Shown piece after piece: positions 35,632 through 45,054 of a DNA stretch of 64,000 nucleotides. The first letter of the stretch is position 1, and the number at the start of each line of letters is the position of its first letter. The translations under genes and the position numbers were made by a program. The notes beneath the pieces were generated by a model, which worked only from the letters and a program-made list of their open reading frames with translations, searched no databases and had not been told where the DNA came from. This DNA comes from Sphingomonadaceae bacterium (GTDB lineage Bacteria; Pseudomonadota; Alphaproteobacteria; Sphingomonadales; Sphingomonadaceae): assembly GCA_009926135.1 (NCBI GenBank), contig RFPL01000003.1, forward strand, positions 186,001-250,000, in the 5' to 3' direction.

Positions 35632-36348
35632 TCAGAACGCGATTGGCTGGCCGTCCCAGGCAAAGGCCTGCCCGCTGTCAGCGGGTGACAGGCGATCGAT
35701 CACCGACATCAGGTGCGCTGCGGATTCCGCCGGGGTGAACAGCTGGCGGCCTTCACCCGAACCGGTGAACGGCGCGGAAAGGTCGGTCTGCACAGTGCCG
35801 GGATGAAGCGCGGCGACCACTGCCTGCTGATGACTGCGCCCCAGTTCGATCGCGAAGTTGCGCAGGATCATGTTGAGCGCGGCCTTGCTGGCGCGATAGG
35901 CGTGCCAGCCTCCCAGCCGGTTGTCGCCGATTGAGCCAACGCGGGCTGACAACGCTGCGAACACGGCCCGTTCGCGCCGCGGCAGCAACGGCAGGAAATG
36001 CTTGCCGATCATCGCCGGGCCGGTGGCGTTAGTGGCGAAGGCGCGGGCATAGGCTGCGGGATCCTGCGCCTTGTAGCTCTTTTCTGGCTGGAAGCCCGGT
36101 CCATCGGACAGCACGCCCGTGGCAACGATCGCCAAGGTTACCGGCCCGGCCGCGCCAATCTGCGCGGCAGCAGCGGCAATGCTGGCTTCGTCGGTCAGGT
36201 CGAAGGCAAAGGGAGCGGTGCCGGCCGGCGCCGACCTGCCCGCGCGCGATCCGGCCCAGACCTTCGCATGGCGTCCGCTAGCGGCGACGGCACTGGCGAG
36301 CGCCGCACCGATCCCGCCGCTCGCCCCGAAGATGACCGCCTGGCTCAA
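35632..36348 (-). CDS. SDR-family oxidoreductase coupled to folE
   Basis: A 238-residue short-chain dehydrogenase/reductase with the NAD(P) loop FGASGGIGAAL (about 7-17), DLTD, the active-site Tyr/Lys in YRASK (about 151-155) and HPGTVQTDLSAPF. The start is TTG 36348, which overlaps the folE stop (TTGA), so translation is coupled to folE. A pterin- or sepiapterin-like substrate is possible from this context but not shown. Confidence 0.85.
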   Translation of the reverse strand: MSQAVIFGASGGIGAALASAVAASGRHAKVWAGSRAGRSAPAGTAPFAFDLTDEASIAAAAAQIGAAGPVTLAIVATGVLSDGPGFQPEKSYKAQDPAAYARAFATNATGPAMIGKHFLPLLPRRERAVFAALSARVGSIGDNRLGGWHAYRASKAALNMILRNFAIELGRSHQQAVVAALHPGTVQTDLSAPFTGSGEGRQLFTPAESAAHLMSVIDRLSPADSGQAFAWDGQPIAF

Positions 36349-36956
36349 TAGCCCATCAGGCTGAGCACTTCCTTGCGGCTGCGCTCGTCATCCAGGAAGC
36401 AGCCGAGCATCCGGCTGGTGACCATGCCCACGCCCGGGGTGCGTACGCCGCGTCCGGTCATGCAGCCGTGCTGCGCCTCGATCACCACGGCCACGCCCTG
36501 TGGCTGAAGGTGCTCCCAGATACACTGGGCGACTTCAGCGGTCAGCCGTTCCTGGATCTGCAAGCGCCGGGCAAAGCCGTGGAGCACGCGGGCCAGCTTG
36601 GAAATGCCGACCACCCGGTTCTTCGGCAGGTAGGCGATCGAAGCCTTGCCGGTGATCGGCGCCATGTGATGTTCGCAGTGCGACTGGAACGGAATGTCCT
36701 TGAGCAGCACGACCTCGTCATAGCCCCCCACTTCGGCGAAGGTGCGCGACAGATGCAGCGCCGGATCTTCCTCGTTGCCCTGGCAATATTCCCGCCAGGC
36801 CCGGGCGACCCGCGCCGGGGTATCCAGCAGGCCTTCGCGCGATGGGTCTTCGCCGGTCCAGCGCAACAGCGTACGCAGGGCGTCCTGGACCTCTTCCGGC
36901 ACGAACAGCTTGGTTTCGTCCTCATCATGTTCGAGGTGGCTGGTCATGTAGTTCAT
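36345..36956 (-). CDS. folE: GTP cyclohydrolase I
   Basis: Converts GTP to dihydroneopterin triphosphate, the first step of folate synthesis. The 203 residues show the zinc and active-site residues in PFQSHCEHHMAPITGKA (Cys, His, His, about 100-107), RVLHGFARRLQIQERLT and the C-terminal second Cys in EAQHGCMTGRG. I chose ATG 36956 because AGGAAGGA lies upstream; the longer frame above it is a shadow of purF's leader. It is divergent from purF with 172 bases between. Confidence 0.97.
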   Translation of the reverse strand: MNYMTSHLEHDEDETKLFVPEEVQDALRTLLRWTGEDPSREGLLDTPARVARAWREYCQGNEEDPALHLSRTFAEVGGYDEVVLLKDIPFQSHCEHHMAPITGKASIAYLPKNRVVGISKLARVLHGFARRLQIQERLTAEVAQCIWEHLQPQGVAVVIEAQHGCMTGRGVRTPGVGMVTSRMLGCFLDDERSRKEVLSLMGY

Positions 36957-37128
36957 CGCGTCGATCCTTCCTGCCCCCGAAGGCTGCGATCTGCGCCCGG
37001 CAGGGTTCCCAAGCAACCCCGCCTTTGGACCGCCCTTGGGGACGGATACGAACCCATGCTTGCCTTGCGCCGCGAGAGCGGCCAAAGGCGCAGGCGAAGC
37101 GCGAGCGCACCTGGCAGGCGATTCCATC

Positions 37129-38601
37129 ATGAACATTACTCACCCGTTCCTGGACAGCGACGGCGACAAGCTGCGCGAGGAATGTGGCATCTTCGGCGTG
37201 ATTGGCAGCCCGGAAGCTGCCGCCATCACTGCGCTCGGGCTGCACGCACTGCAGCATCGGGGGCAGGAAGCCTGCGGCATCGTCAGCTGGGATGGGCATG
37301 AATTCTTCGCGCGGCGGGGCCTGGGCCATGTCGCGCAGGTCTTTGCCGACCAGACGATCCTGAACGAATTGCCCGGCCACATGGCATCGGGCCACGTGCG
37401 CTATTCAACCACCGGCGGCCAGGGCCTGCGCAACGTCCAGCCACTGCACGCCGACCTGGCGCGCGGCGGGTTCTCGATCGCGCACAATGGCAACATTTCC
37501 AACGCGATGCACCTCAAGCAGGAGCTGGTCGACAAGGGCGCGATCTTCCAGTCTAGTTCCGACACCGAAGTGATCATTCACCTGATTGCGACCAGTCGCT
37601 ATCCCACGCTGCTGGACCGGTTCGTCGATGCGCTGCGGATGGTCGAAGGCGCCTATTCGCTGATCTGCCAGACGCCGAAGCGGATGATCGCCTGCCGCGA
37701 TCCGCTCGGCATCCGCCCACTGGTGATGGGCAAGATTGGCGATGCCACGGTCTTTGCCAGTGAAACGGTGGCGCTGGACGTGGTCGGCGCGCAATTCGTG
37801 CGCGAGATCGAACCGGGCGAGATCGTCGAGGTTCGCCAGGATGGCCGGCTCACCTCGCACCGCCCCTTCGGCAAGCACCCACCCCGCCCCTGCATCTTTG
37901 AACACGTCTATTTCAGTCGGCCAGATTCGGTTTCGGGCGGCCAGTCGGTTTATGAAGTGCGCCGCAAGATCGGGATCGAACTGGCCCGCGAGGCACCGGT
38001 CGAGGCCGACCTGGTCGTGCCGGTCCCGGACAGCGGCGTACCTGCGGCCATCGGCTATGCCCAGGAAAGCGGCATTCCGTTTGGCCTGGGCATCATCCGT
38101 TCGCACTATGTCGGGCGGACCTTCATCCAGCCATCGGACGGTGCGCGCCATGCCGACGTGAAGCGCAAGCACAATGCCAACCGCGCGCTGGTGGAAGGCA
38201 AGCGGATCGTGCTGATCGACGATTCGATCGTGCGCGGCACCACCTCGATGAAAATCGTGCAGATGATGCGCGATGCCGGGGCGGCCGAAGTGCACTTCCG
38301 CGTGGCCAGCCCGCCGACCAACAATTCCTGCTTTTATGGCGTCGACACTCCCGAACGGAACAAGCTGCTGGCGGCGCGAATGGACCTGGCGGAGATGACC
38401 AAGTTCATCGTTGCCGACAGCCTGTCCTTCGTCTCGATCGACGGGCTGTACCGGGCGGTTGGCGAAAAGAGCCGCAACGCGGCCTGCCCGCAGCATTGCG
38501 ATGCCTGCTTTACCGGTGACTATCCCACCAAGCTGACCGATCTGGCCGATCGCGCCGCTGAAACCGATCAGCTCAACTTGCCGGTGGGGAAGGTCGCATG
38601 A
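37129..38601 (+). CDS. purF: Amidophosphoribosyltransferase
   Basis: First committed step of purine synthesis. The 490 residues begin with a short propeptide ending at REE; the catalytic Cys of ECGIFGVIG (about 17) would be exposed by processing. The glutaminase domain (LQHRGQEACG, SGHVRYST, AHNGNISN) is followed by the PRTase domain with VLIDDSIVRGTT and GRTFIQP. Cysteines in the C-terminal CPQHCDACFTGDYP fit the iron-sulfur type. ATG 37129 chosen; the longer open frame is without family similarity. Its stop overlaps the next SDR start (ATGA). Confidence 0.97.
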   Translation: MNITHPFLDSDGDKLREECGIFGVIGSPEAAAITALGLHALQHRGQEACGIVSWDGHEFFARRGLGHVAQVFADQTILNELPGHMASGHVRYSTTGGQGLRNVQPLHADLARGGFSIAHNGNISNAMHLKQELVDKGAIFQSSSDTEVIIHLIATSRYPTLLDRFVDALRMVEGAYSLICQTPKRMIACRDPLGIRPLVMGKIGDATVFASETVALDVVGAQFVREIEPGEIVEVRQDGRLTSHRPFGKHPPRPCIFEHVYFSRPDSVSGGQSVYEVRRKIGIELAREAPVEADLVVPVPDSGVPAAIGYAQESGIPFGLGIIRSHYVGRTFIQPSDGARHADVKRKHNANRALVEGKRIVLIDDSIVRGTTSMKIVQMMRDAGAAEVHFRVASPPTNNSCFYGVDTPERNKLLAARMDLAEMTKFIVADSLSFVSIDGLYRAVGEKSRNAACPQHCDACFTGDYPTKLTDLADRAAETDQLNLPVGKVA

Positions 38602-39311
38602 CCGATCTGTCCGGACAGGTTGCGCTCGTCACGGGCGCCAGTCGCGGCATTGGCGCGGCAACAGCCCAGGCTCTGGCCGCCGCCGGAGCACACGTGATCC
38701 TGACCGGACGTGATACCAAGGCGCTCGAAGCCATCGAAGAAGCGATCTTCGCTGCTGGCGGCGCGGCAACCATTGCCCCGGTGGACCTGGCCGAAAGCGA
38801 TGGCATTGCGCGGCTGGCCCAGGCCATCGGCGGACGCTGGCCCACGCTTGATATCCTGGTCCATGCCGCGGCCATCCTGCCGCAGCTGACCGGAGTGGTC
38901 GATATTGAGGCCAGCAGCCTGTCCAAGGCGCTGACTGCCAACGCTTCGGCCACCCAGGCGCTTATCGCGCGGTTTGATCCGCTACTGCGCAAAAGCGCCA
39001 ACCCGCGCTTCGTTTACCTTACCACATCGGTCGCGACTTCGCCCCGGGCCTGGTGGGGGGCCTATGCCGCCAGCAAGGCGGCGGCCGAGGTGCTGGTCGA
39101 TTGCTACGCACAGGAAGTGCGGAATATCACCCCGATCCGGGTGGCAATCATCGATCCGGGCGCAACCCGCACGGCGATGCGCGCCAAGGCCTATCCGGGC
39201 GAGGATCCGAAGCGCAACAAGGAGCCGGCCGTGGTTGCCGACCGGATCGTTGCCTTGCTTGGTGAACAATTTGCCAGCCCGCACCGCGAACGCGTTAACC
39301 AGCCCTCATAA
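38598..39311 (+). CDS. SDR-family oxidoreductase coupled to purF
   Basis: A 237-residue short-chain dehydrogenase with TGASRGIGAAT (about 13-23), DLAES, the YAASK active site (about 156-160) and IDPGATRTAMRA. The substrate is unknown. ATG 38598 overlaps the purF stop (ATGA), so expression follows purF. It mirrors the folE-SDR pair on the other side of the same divergent promoter region. A fabG-like or quinone reductase role is as likely as any. Confidence 0.88.
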   Translation: MTDLSGQVALVTGASRGIGAATAQALAAAGAHVILTGRDTKALEAIEEAIFAAGGAATIAPVDLAESDGIARLAQAIGGRWPTLDILVHAAAILPQLTGVVDIEASSLSKALTANASATQALIARFDPLLRKSANPRFVYLTTSVATSPRAWWGAYAASKAAAEVLVDCYAQEVRNITPIRVAIIDPGATRTAMRAKAYPGEDPKRNKEPAVVADRIVALLGEQFASPHRERVNQPS

Positions 39312-39396
39312 GGTCTAGGCAACCTCGCCAGTCCATTCTTTGCCAAGCCTGTCCGGAAAGATTCGGGCAAGCGCAGTTTTTTGCAAGGACCTGGCC

Positions 39397-39756
39397 ATGA
39401 GCGATTACCTGCTGCACACGCGCGATCCCTATTTCTCCGCTGCCCAGGAAGACCGCAGCGCACCGCGCACCCGCATCACCATTCCGGCGATGCTGCGCGT
39501 TTCGGGCGGACGCGGTTTTCAGACCGTGGTCCATGACCTGTCGCTGAGCGGCTTCTGCGCCGCCGCGATCAACCGGATCCACCCGGGCACTGTCTGCTGG
39601 CTGACCCTGCCGGGGCTCGAAGCGCTGCAGGGCGAAGTGGTGTGGTGGGACAACAGCCTGACCGGTTGTGCCTTCGAACAGCTGCTTTCGCCGATCGTCC
39701 ATGACAATATCCTGGCCCGCTGGCGCGGCGATTCAAGCTTCCGTCCGGTCTGCTAA
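39397..39756 (+). CDS. PilZ domain protein
   Basis: A 119-residue single-domain protein with the c-di-GMP motifs RSAPR (RxxxR, about 26-30) and DLSLSG (DxSxxG). It would bind c-di-GMP in the cytosol and act as an effector on an unknown partner. ATG 39397 follows AAGGA at 39384-39388. The C-terminal part (LPGLEALQGEVVWW, CAFEQLLSPIVHDNILAR) matches its convergent neighbour at 39869, so the two are paralogues. Confidence 0.85.
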   Translation: MSDYLLHTRDPYFSAAQEDRSAPRTRITIPAMLRVSGGRGFQTVVHDLSLSGFCAAAINRIHPGTVCWLTLPGLEALQGEVVWWDNSLTGCAFEQLLSPIVHDNILARWRGDSSFRPVC

Positions 39757-39782
39757 GAGCCGGAGCGAACAAGCCCCCCGAG

Positions 39783-39835
39783 CCCCCGCCTCAAGCGCAG
39801 TCCCGACGGTCCTTCCGAGCGCCGAGCGGCGGGGG
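39783..39835. terminator. Possible shared terminator between convergent PilZ genes
   Basis: CCCCCGCC (39783-39790) and GGCGGGGG (39828-39835) form a perfect 8-bp stem around a 37-base loop. There is no T-run on either side, so this is weakly supported as a terminator. Confidence 0.3.
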
Positions 39836-39868
39836 TTCACCCAGGCCAGAGTATAAGTCGCCTGCCGC

Positions 39869-40186
39869 TCAGCGGCGGGCGATGATCGATTCCAGGATGA
39901 CCGGATTGAGGGGCTGGATGAATTCGCAGCCGAATTCGAACTGGGCAACCCAGGCCACACGCGCCTCGATCGCGGCAAGTCCCGGCAGGGTCAGGTAGAA
40001 GTGGTCATCCTCGTGCACCAGGAAGACCCCGGCGACCCGCGCTCCCAGCTGCGATATGTCGCGCAGCTTGACCGTGGCGCGCTTCACGCCCTTGCGGAAC
40101 TGGATCTGCGCATCGTAGCTGCGCCGATCCGCCCGGCGATTGCCAGTCGATTGGGACTTGGATTGTGAGGCCGGACTCATGTCCAT
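39869..40186 (-). CDS. PilZ domain protein
   Basis: A 105-residue protein with RRADRRSYDAQ (RxxxR near 18-22) and DISQLG (DxSxxG), both c-di-GMP-binding positions, and the end LPGLAAIEARVAW / CEFIQPLNPVILESIIARR, clearly like the PilZ neighbour at 39397. I chose ATG 40186 (MDMSPASQSK); ATG 40180 is an alternative. Frame extension upstream crosses the receptor's terminator region and is rejected. Ser/Gln-rich N-terminus may be flexible. Confidence 0.83.
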   Translation of the reverse strand: MDMSPASQSKSQSTGNRRADRRSYDAQIQFRKGVKRATVKLRDISQLGARVAGVFLVHEDDHFYLTLPGLAAIEARVAWVAQFEFGCEFIQPLNPVILESIIARR

Positions 40187-40295
40187 GGTGTTTGCTCGAT
40201 TGCGACCGTTCGACCGCGCTATCATCGGGCAATTGGGTAAATCGGCAGTTAACGATATCATCCGTTTAAAAAACAATGCCTTGCCATAAAGCAAC

Positions 40296-40323
40296 AAGGG
40301 CGCGGCCTGCCGACCGCGCCCTT
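40296..40323 (-). terminator. Terminator after the TonB receptor at 40347
   Basis: AAGGGCGCGG (40296-40305) and CCGCGCCCTT (40314-40323), a perfect 10-bp stem with an 8-base loop, 24 bases past the receptor stop. The minus transcript then reads TTGTTGCTTTAT-like sequence, giving a moderate U-tract. Confidence 0.65.
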
Positions 40324-40346
40324 GCCGATTTCGGTTTACTTTAAGA

Positions 40347-43300
40347 TCAGAACTTGACTTCGACCGCCACGGTGAACGAGCGCCCGCGCGGATCGGCCAC
40401 GCGCGGCTCCCACGAACTGCCCGCGCCGGTGTTGCCGTCATAGGTGATGGCAAACGGCGGATCGGCGTCGAACAGGTTCTTCACGCCCATGGTCAGCTTG
40501 TAGTTCGGACCCAGGCCCAGGTAGCTGACCGAGAGGTGGAAGATCGAGTACGGATCGACCTTCGCGTTGAAGCCCGGGCGGACAACGGCGCCAGACAGGA
40601 TGCCGGGCAACTTCTGATTGGCATAGGTGCCGCGGAAGACCTGGGTCAGCGTGGCCGACCAATCATCGTTGGACCAGTTGACCCAGGCGTTGTGCTTCCA
40701 CTTCAGCCCCAGATCACCCGCATAGCTGAATACGCCGAGCTGGTTGGTGAAGGCCAGCGAAGGCGCCACCTTTTCAAGCTTGCGCAGCAGTAGCGTGCCA
40801 TCAAAACCGAGGTTGAGCGACGAAGTGCCGCCCAGATCGAACCCGCCGCGCAGGGCGAATTCCACGCCCCGCGTCTGGCGCGCACCGGCGTTGATCCAGC
40901 GCTGGTCGATCTGGGTGACGTTGCCCGAGCCATCGCGGATGAACTTGTCCGGGAAGGTCGAGGCATTGTTGATCAGGTCACGCAGGGTGAGGATCTGGAT
41001 CGTATCGTCGACGTCGATCACCCAGAAGTCTGCCGAAGCGCTCCAGCGCGGAGCCGGCCGCAGCACCACGCCTAGGCTGTATTGACTGGCAGTTTCCGGG
41101 CGCAGCGTCAGGTTGCCGCCAGTCGCAATGTCCGGGCGGATCTGCGCGCAGGGCAGACCAGATCCAAACGCACTGGTCGGCACGCCGCCGGGGCACTTGG
41201 TCGGATCAGCCAGATCGCTGCCGGAATAGGGGGAAACAGTCACCCCGTTGAAGATCTGGTTGAAGCTCGGCACGCGGAAGCTGGTGTTGTAGCTGCCGCG
41301 CAGCATCAGCCAGTCGACCGGCTGGAACTTGGCCGTGACCTTCGGATTGGTGGTGGTGCCGAACCCGGTGTAATCGTCGATGCGGAGCGCACCGGTCAGT
41401 TCAAAACCATCGAACACCGGCAACAGCACTTCGGCGTAAGCCGCCTTGATCGTGCGGTTCTTCGCAGTCAGCGCATTGACGTTGTCAAAGGCTGCATTGA
41501 AGATGTTGGGCGAGCTGGCAGCGGCCGCAGCTGAACCGTTGAACTCGTAGGTTTCACGTCGGTAATCGACGCCGACGGCCAGCTGGGCATCGCCGCCCGG
41601 CAAGCCGAACAGCGGACCCGAGGCCGAGGCATCTATCTGCACAACCTTGTAGCGCCCGCCATAAAGCGAGGCGCCCTCTGCCGAGATCGCCTTGAGCCCG
41701 GCCAGGGCCGCGTCGCTCTGGGTCAGGCTGAACGGGTTTAGGATGCCCGAGTTGATCAGCCCAACCAGGCCTGGGGCCGAAGCGCCCGGTGCAGTCGGGG
41801 CGCGCGGATCTATCCCGCCGCTGACCGCGCCCGCCACACCCGAGCCAGCCGCATCGGCCGCCGAGGCGAAGACGCCGCGATAGTGGTAGCCGGTGCCCAG
41901 CACCGACGAGCTTTCACTGCGGGCCAGCGATGCCCCGGCACGATAGTCCCAGCCTTCCAGCGGCAGTGGGCCTTCGACCCCGCCAGAGACGCGGAACGTC
42001 TTGGTGTTCGTCACATATTCACGGCGCTCGCAGGGAATGCAGCGCCAACGGAAGCCGATCGGGCGGCCATAGCGCGCATCAAGCGCCGCGACCTGGGCCG
42101 CATTGCCGGCAAAGGCCCCGCGAATGGCGTTGAACACCGAATTATAGGTGGTCGCAGTCAGGCTGTTGAGCGGATAGGCGATCGGCAGGTTGCCGGTATT
42201 GGTCGAAAGCTGGTTGTGGGAAAAGCTCTTGGACGAATCCGCGTCAGAGCCGGTCACTTCGACATAGGCTTCGCTTGCGCCAACCTTGACCACGCCGCGG
42301 GCGTAATAGGTCAGCGTATTGATCGGCTGCTGCAGGGCGGCCGCGCGGCCGGTGTCCCAGGCGCAGGCATAGATGTTGTTGGGCGAGCTCCACAGCTGCT
42401 CGTCATAGGCCATGCCGCCATCCATCGTGCCGCAGCCCGCGCCGCCCGGCAGGTCGAGGATGTTAATCCCGCCTGCCGCGGCGTTGCCGCCATTAGGCGC
42501 GGTCAGCGTCAACGTGCCGGTCAACGTGCCGGTGGGGAAGAACAGCGCATTGTTGCCGATGTTGAACACGGTCGCGATCGGGGTGCCGCGCGTGTCGATC
42601 GAAAGGCCGCGCTCGGGCTGGTTGCCGTTGACGAAATCGCGGTCGACCCCGCGCAGCAGCTGGTTCCAGCTATAGGCAACCGCGCCCATGATGTTGAAGC
42701 CCTGCTCGTCCAGATCGCCGTAACCGGCCACGCCCGAGAGGCGGTAGATATTGCCATCCCCGCGCTGGGTGATGTCGGTGAAGCCCTGAACGCCAAGGCC
42801 CGTGTAGTTCTTCTTGGTAATGTAGTTGATCACCCCGCCAACGGCATCGGTGCCGTAAATCGCCGAGGCGCCGTCCTTCAGCACTTCGACCCGGTCAATC
42901 GCGGCAAACGGGATCTGGTTCACGTCAACCGCCTGCCCCGAAAGGCCGTGCGCGGCAACGCGGCGGCCGTTCAGCAGGACCAGCGTCGCCGCACTGCCCT
43001 GCCCGCGCAGGTTGGCCGCCGAAAGCCCGTTGGTCCCACGCTGGGCGCCCGAGGTGACGTCCGAATTGGCCGCGAGGTTATCCGCCCCCGAACCGCTCGA
43101 GGTCAGGTACATGTTGAGCTGTTCGGCGCTCGAAATCCCGGCGCGCTCGATATCGGCGGTGGTGATGATCTGCAGCGGCAAGGCGCTCTTGGTCGGGTCC
43201 TGCTTGATCCGCGAACCGGTAACGATGATTGCCCCGCCCTCTTGCGCAGCCTGCGCATTGCGGTTGGTAATGTCCGGCGCGTCCTGGGCCAGCGCCGGGC

Positions 43301-43364
43301 TGGCGAATGCCCCCAGCGCGACGCCACTGGACAGCACGATCCGAGTCAGCTTGCTTGCAGTCAT
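40347..43364 (-). CDS. TonB-dependent outer-membrane receptor
   Basis: A 1005-residue active-import receptor. A signal peptide (to about LA-QDA), a TonB-box-like GGAIIVTGSRI, the plug domain (NLRGQGSAATLVLLNGRRV, IDRVEVLKDGASAIYGTDAVGGVINYIT) and a 22-strand barrel ending FTVAVEVKF with terminal Phe. The plug's cognate is unknown; sphingomonads have dozens of such receptors for plant oligosaccharides, peptides or iron. AGGGGG lies upstream of ATG 43364. Several Cys occur in extracellular loops (WRCIPCERRE, GAGCG). Confidence 0.95.
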   Translation of the reverse strand: MTASKLTRIVLSSGVALGAFASPALAQDAPDITNRNAQAAQEGGAIIVTGSRIKQDPTKSALPLQIITTADIERAGISSAEQLNMYLTSSGSGADNLAANSDVTSGAQRGTNGLSAANLRGQGSAATLVLLNGRRVAAHGLSGQAVDVNQIPFAAIDRVEVLKDGASAIYGTDAVGGVINYITKKNYTGLGVQGFTDITQRGDGNIYRLSGVAGYGDLDEQGFNIMGAVAYSWNQLLRGVDRDFVNGNQPERGLSIDTRGTPIATVFNIGNNALFFPTGTLTGTLTLTAPNGGNAAAGGINILDLPGGAGCGTMDGGMAYDEQLWSSPNNIYACAWDTGRAAALQQPINTLTYYARGVVKVGASEAYVEVTGSDADSSKSFSHNQLSTNTGNLPIAYPLNSLTATTYNSVFNAIRGAFAGNAAQVAALDARYGRPIGFRWRCIPCERREYVTNTKTFRVSGGVEGPLPLEGWDYRAGASLARSESSSVLGTGYHYRGVFASAADAAGSGVAGAVSGGIDPRAPTAPGASAPGLVGLINSGILNPFSLTQSDAALAGLKAISAEGASLYGGRYKVVQIDASASGPLFGLPGGDAQLAVGVDYRRETYEFNGSAAAAASSPNIFNAAFDNVNALTAKNRTIKAAYAEVLLPVFDGFELTGALRIDDYTGFGTTTNPKVTAKFQPVDWLMLRGSYNTSFRVPSFNQIFNGVTVSPYSGSDLADPTKCPGGVPTSAFGSGLPCAQIRPDIATGGNLTLRPETASQYSLGVVLRPAPRWSASADFWVIDVDDTIQILTLRDLINNASTFPDKFIRDGSGNVTQIDQRWINAGARQTRGVEFALRGGFDLGGTSSLNLGFDGTLLLRKLEKVAPSLAFTNQLGVFSYAGDLGLKWKHNAWVNWSNDDWSATLTQVFRGTYANQKLPGILSGAVVRPGFNAKVDPYSIFHLSVSYLGLGPNYKLTMGVKNLFDADPPFAITYDGNTGAGSSWEPRVADPRGRSFTVAVEVKF

Positions 43365-43499
43365 GTGAACCCCCTGGTCGACCGCCACGGCGGGCGGAAC
43401 TCGATCAGACTAACGCCGGAATTTCGTTGCGAAAGAGGACGCGGCAACCCAGCGGCGGAAGTTCAGGGGATGTTGCCATGCTGCAACATGAACATTCGT

Positions 43500-44930
43500 T
43501 CAGTTTTGCGCGGCAATCTCTACCAGCACGCTGTCCATCGTCGCGAGCGCCGAGGTGCCCTCGGGCACATCGTTGGCGATGATCGAGAAGGTCAGTTCAC
43601 GCCCGCTCGCCGCGATGAGCCAGCCGGACAGGGCATTGGTGGCATTAAGCGTGCCGGTCTTGGCAAAGATCCGGCCGGCCAGCGGTGTTCCGACAAAGCG
43701 CCGGCGCAGCGTGCCGTCGGTTGCGCCGACCGGCAGCGAAGCGCGAAATTCCGCTCCCCAGGGTTGGCCCGCCGTCCAGCGCAACAAGGCAACCGCCGCG
43801 CGCGGAGAAACCCGGTTATAGGTCGACATCCCGGAGCCATCGGCGAAGTCGTAGCCGGCGCGCGGCAGGCCGGCGCGCTCGAATACGGCGCGAGCGGCGG
43901 CCAGGCCCTGGTCGAGGCTGTCGACCGGGGCCGGCTTGTCCGGCTCCGCTGCGGGCGCCGCAAAAGCAAGGCGCCGGATCAGCAGTTCGGCATGAAGGTT
44001 CTGGCTGACCTTGTTGATCAATCGCACCTCGTCGGACAGCGACGCAGCGGGCGCTTCGGCAACCAAGGTAACGGCACTGTCCGGCAAGGCCACCGCGGCA
44101 CCGACCGCGCGGTGGACCGACCCGACTTTCCCGCGCAGCCTTACCCCGCGCAGGCCCAGCTCCCGCGCCACCAGCCAGCCTGCATAGTGCGCGGGGTCAT
44201 CCAGCCCCAGCAAGTCGCGCCAGGTGGCCCCGGCCTTGATCGTGCCATAGAGCCGGAGCACGCGGCTTCCTACGGCACGGTCAATCCCCAGCCGCGTCTC
44301 GCCCTCGGCCACGCTCACAGCCTGGTTGACCAGGGTATAGTAAGGCGAAACGGTCACCAGTGGCGGCTGTCCGGGCGCACCCGGCGTCACCACGATCGGC
44401 AGTTCATTGTGATCGATCACCAGCGCCGAAGTGGCCGTGCCGGAATCAGTGCCGATATTGTTCCAGCTCATCCCCGGGCTCCAGCGCTGGTCAGTAAAGG
44501 CGCTGTCATCGGCAATGATGTCACCCACGACCCGGGCCTTCGCTGCCAGCTGGTCGATCAATGGCGCAAGGCAGCCGGTGACGCAGTCCGGCGCGGTTGA
44601 GAGGTTTAGCGTGCCGTTACCTGCCAATATGACGTTGGGCACCCCGCCCTTGCCCGGCACCAGCCCAATCGTCACGCCCTTGGCTGGCTGGTCCGCCAGC
44701 AGCGCCATGGCTGCCGCGGTCGTGAACAGCTTGGTGTTGGAGGCTGGGATGAACCGATCATCGGGCCGGATCGCCGCGACTTCCCGCCCCTTTTCGTCGA
44801 CCACCAGCAAGCCGATCCGGGTCCCGGCCGGGGCGGTGGCGATTATGGCGGCTGGTTTTGCTGCGGGGGCGTTCTGGGCATGGGCCGGAACGGCCAGCGC
44901 CAAGGTGAAGGCAAGGAGGAGCAAACGCAT
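43500..44930 (-). CDS. dacB: D-alanyl-D-alanine carboxypeptidase/endopeptidase (PBP4, S13 family)
   Basis: Periplasmic low-mass penicillin-binding protein that trims or cleaves peptide crosslinks. The 476 residues have a signal peptide (VPAHA-QNA), the catalytic SxxK in PASNTKLF (about 63-68), GSGMSTYN with the SxN (STYN) motif, and KTG in FAKTGTLN. The length and large inserted domain are typical of PBP4. The start ATG is 44930. It lies divergent from the S9 peptidase and follows the receptor gene by 135 bases. Confidence 0.94.
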   Translation of the reverse strand: MRLLLLAFTLALAVPAHAQNAPAAKPAAIIATAPAGTRIGLLVVDEKGREVAAIRPDDRFIPASNTKLFTTAAAMALLADQPAKGVTIGLVPGKGGVPNVILAGNGTLNLSTAPDCVTGCLAPLIDQLAAKARVVGDIIADDSAFTDQRWSPGMSWNNIGTDSGTATSALVIDHNELPIVVTPGAPGQPPLVTVSPYYTLVNQAVSVAEGETRLGIDRAVGSRVLRLYGTIKAGATWRDLLGLDDPAHYAGWLVARELGLRGVRLRGKVGSVHRAVGAAVALPDSAVTLVAEAPAASLSDEVRLINKVSQNLHAELLIRRLAFAAPAAEPDKPAPVDSLDQGLAAARAVFERAGLPRAGYDFADGSGMSTYNRVSPRAAVALLRWTAGQPWGAEFRASLPVGATDGTLRRRFVGTPLAGRIFAKTGTLNATNALSGWLIAASGRELTFSIIANDVPEGTSALATMDSVLVEIAAQN

Positions 44931-45054
44931 GGGCGGCAGACTGACGCCCGGGTGCGACTAACGCAAGTATAGCCGTTCGTCGAATACCCGGTTGAACCAT
45001 TGCGCGTGTCAGGCCAACCTGCTGCCAGCAATTACAACAGGGATGCCTTCAACC

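Noticed and set aside
41883..44600. 905-residue open frame opposite the TonB receptor and dacB
   Set aside because: Spans two unrelated real genes on the other strand and has no motif. Similar shadows at 19956-21707, 22220-23908 and 31477-33024 were rejected for the same reason.
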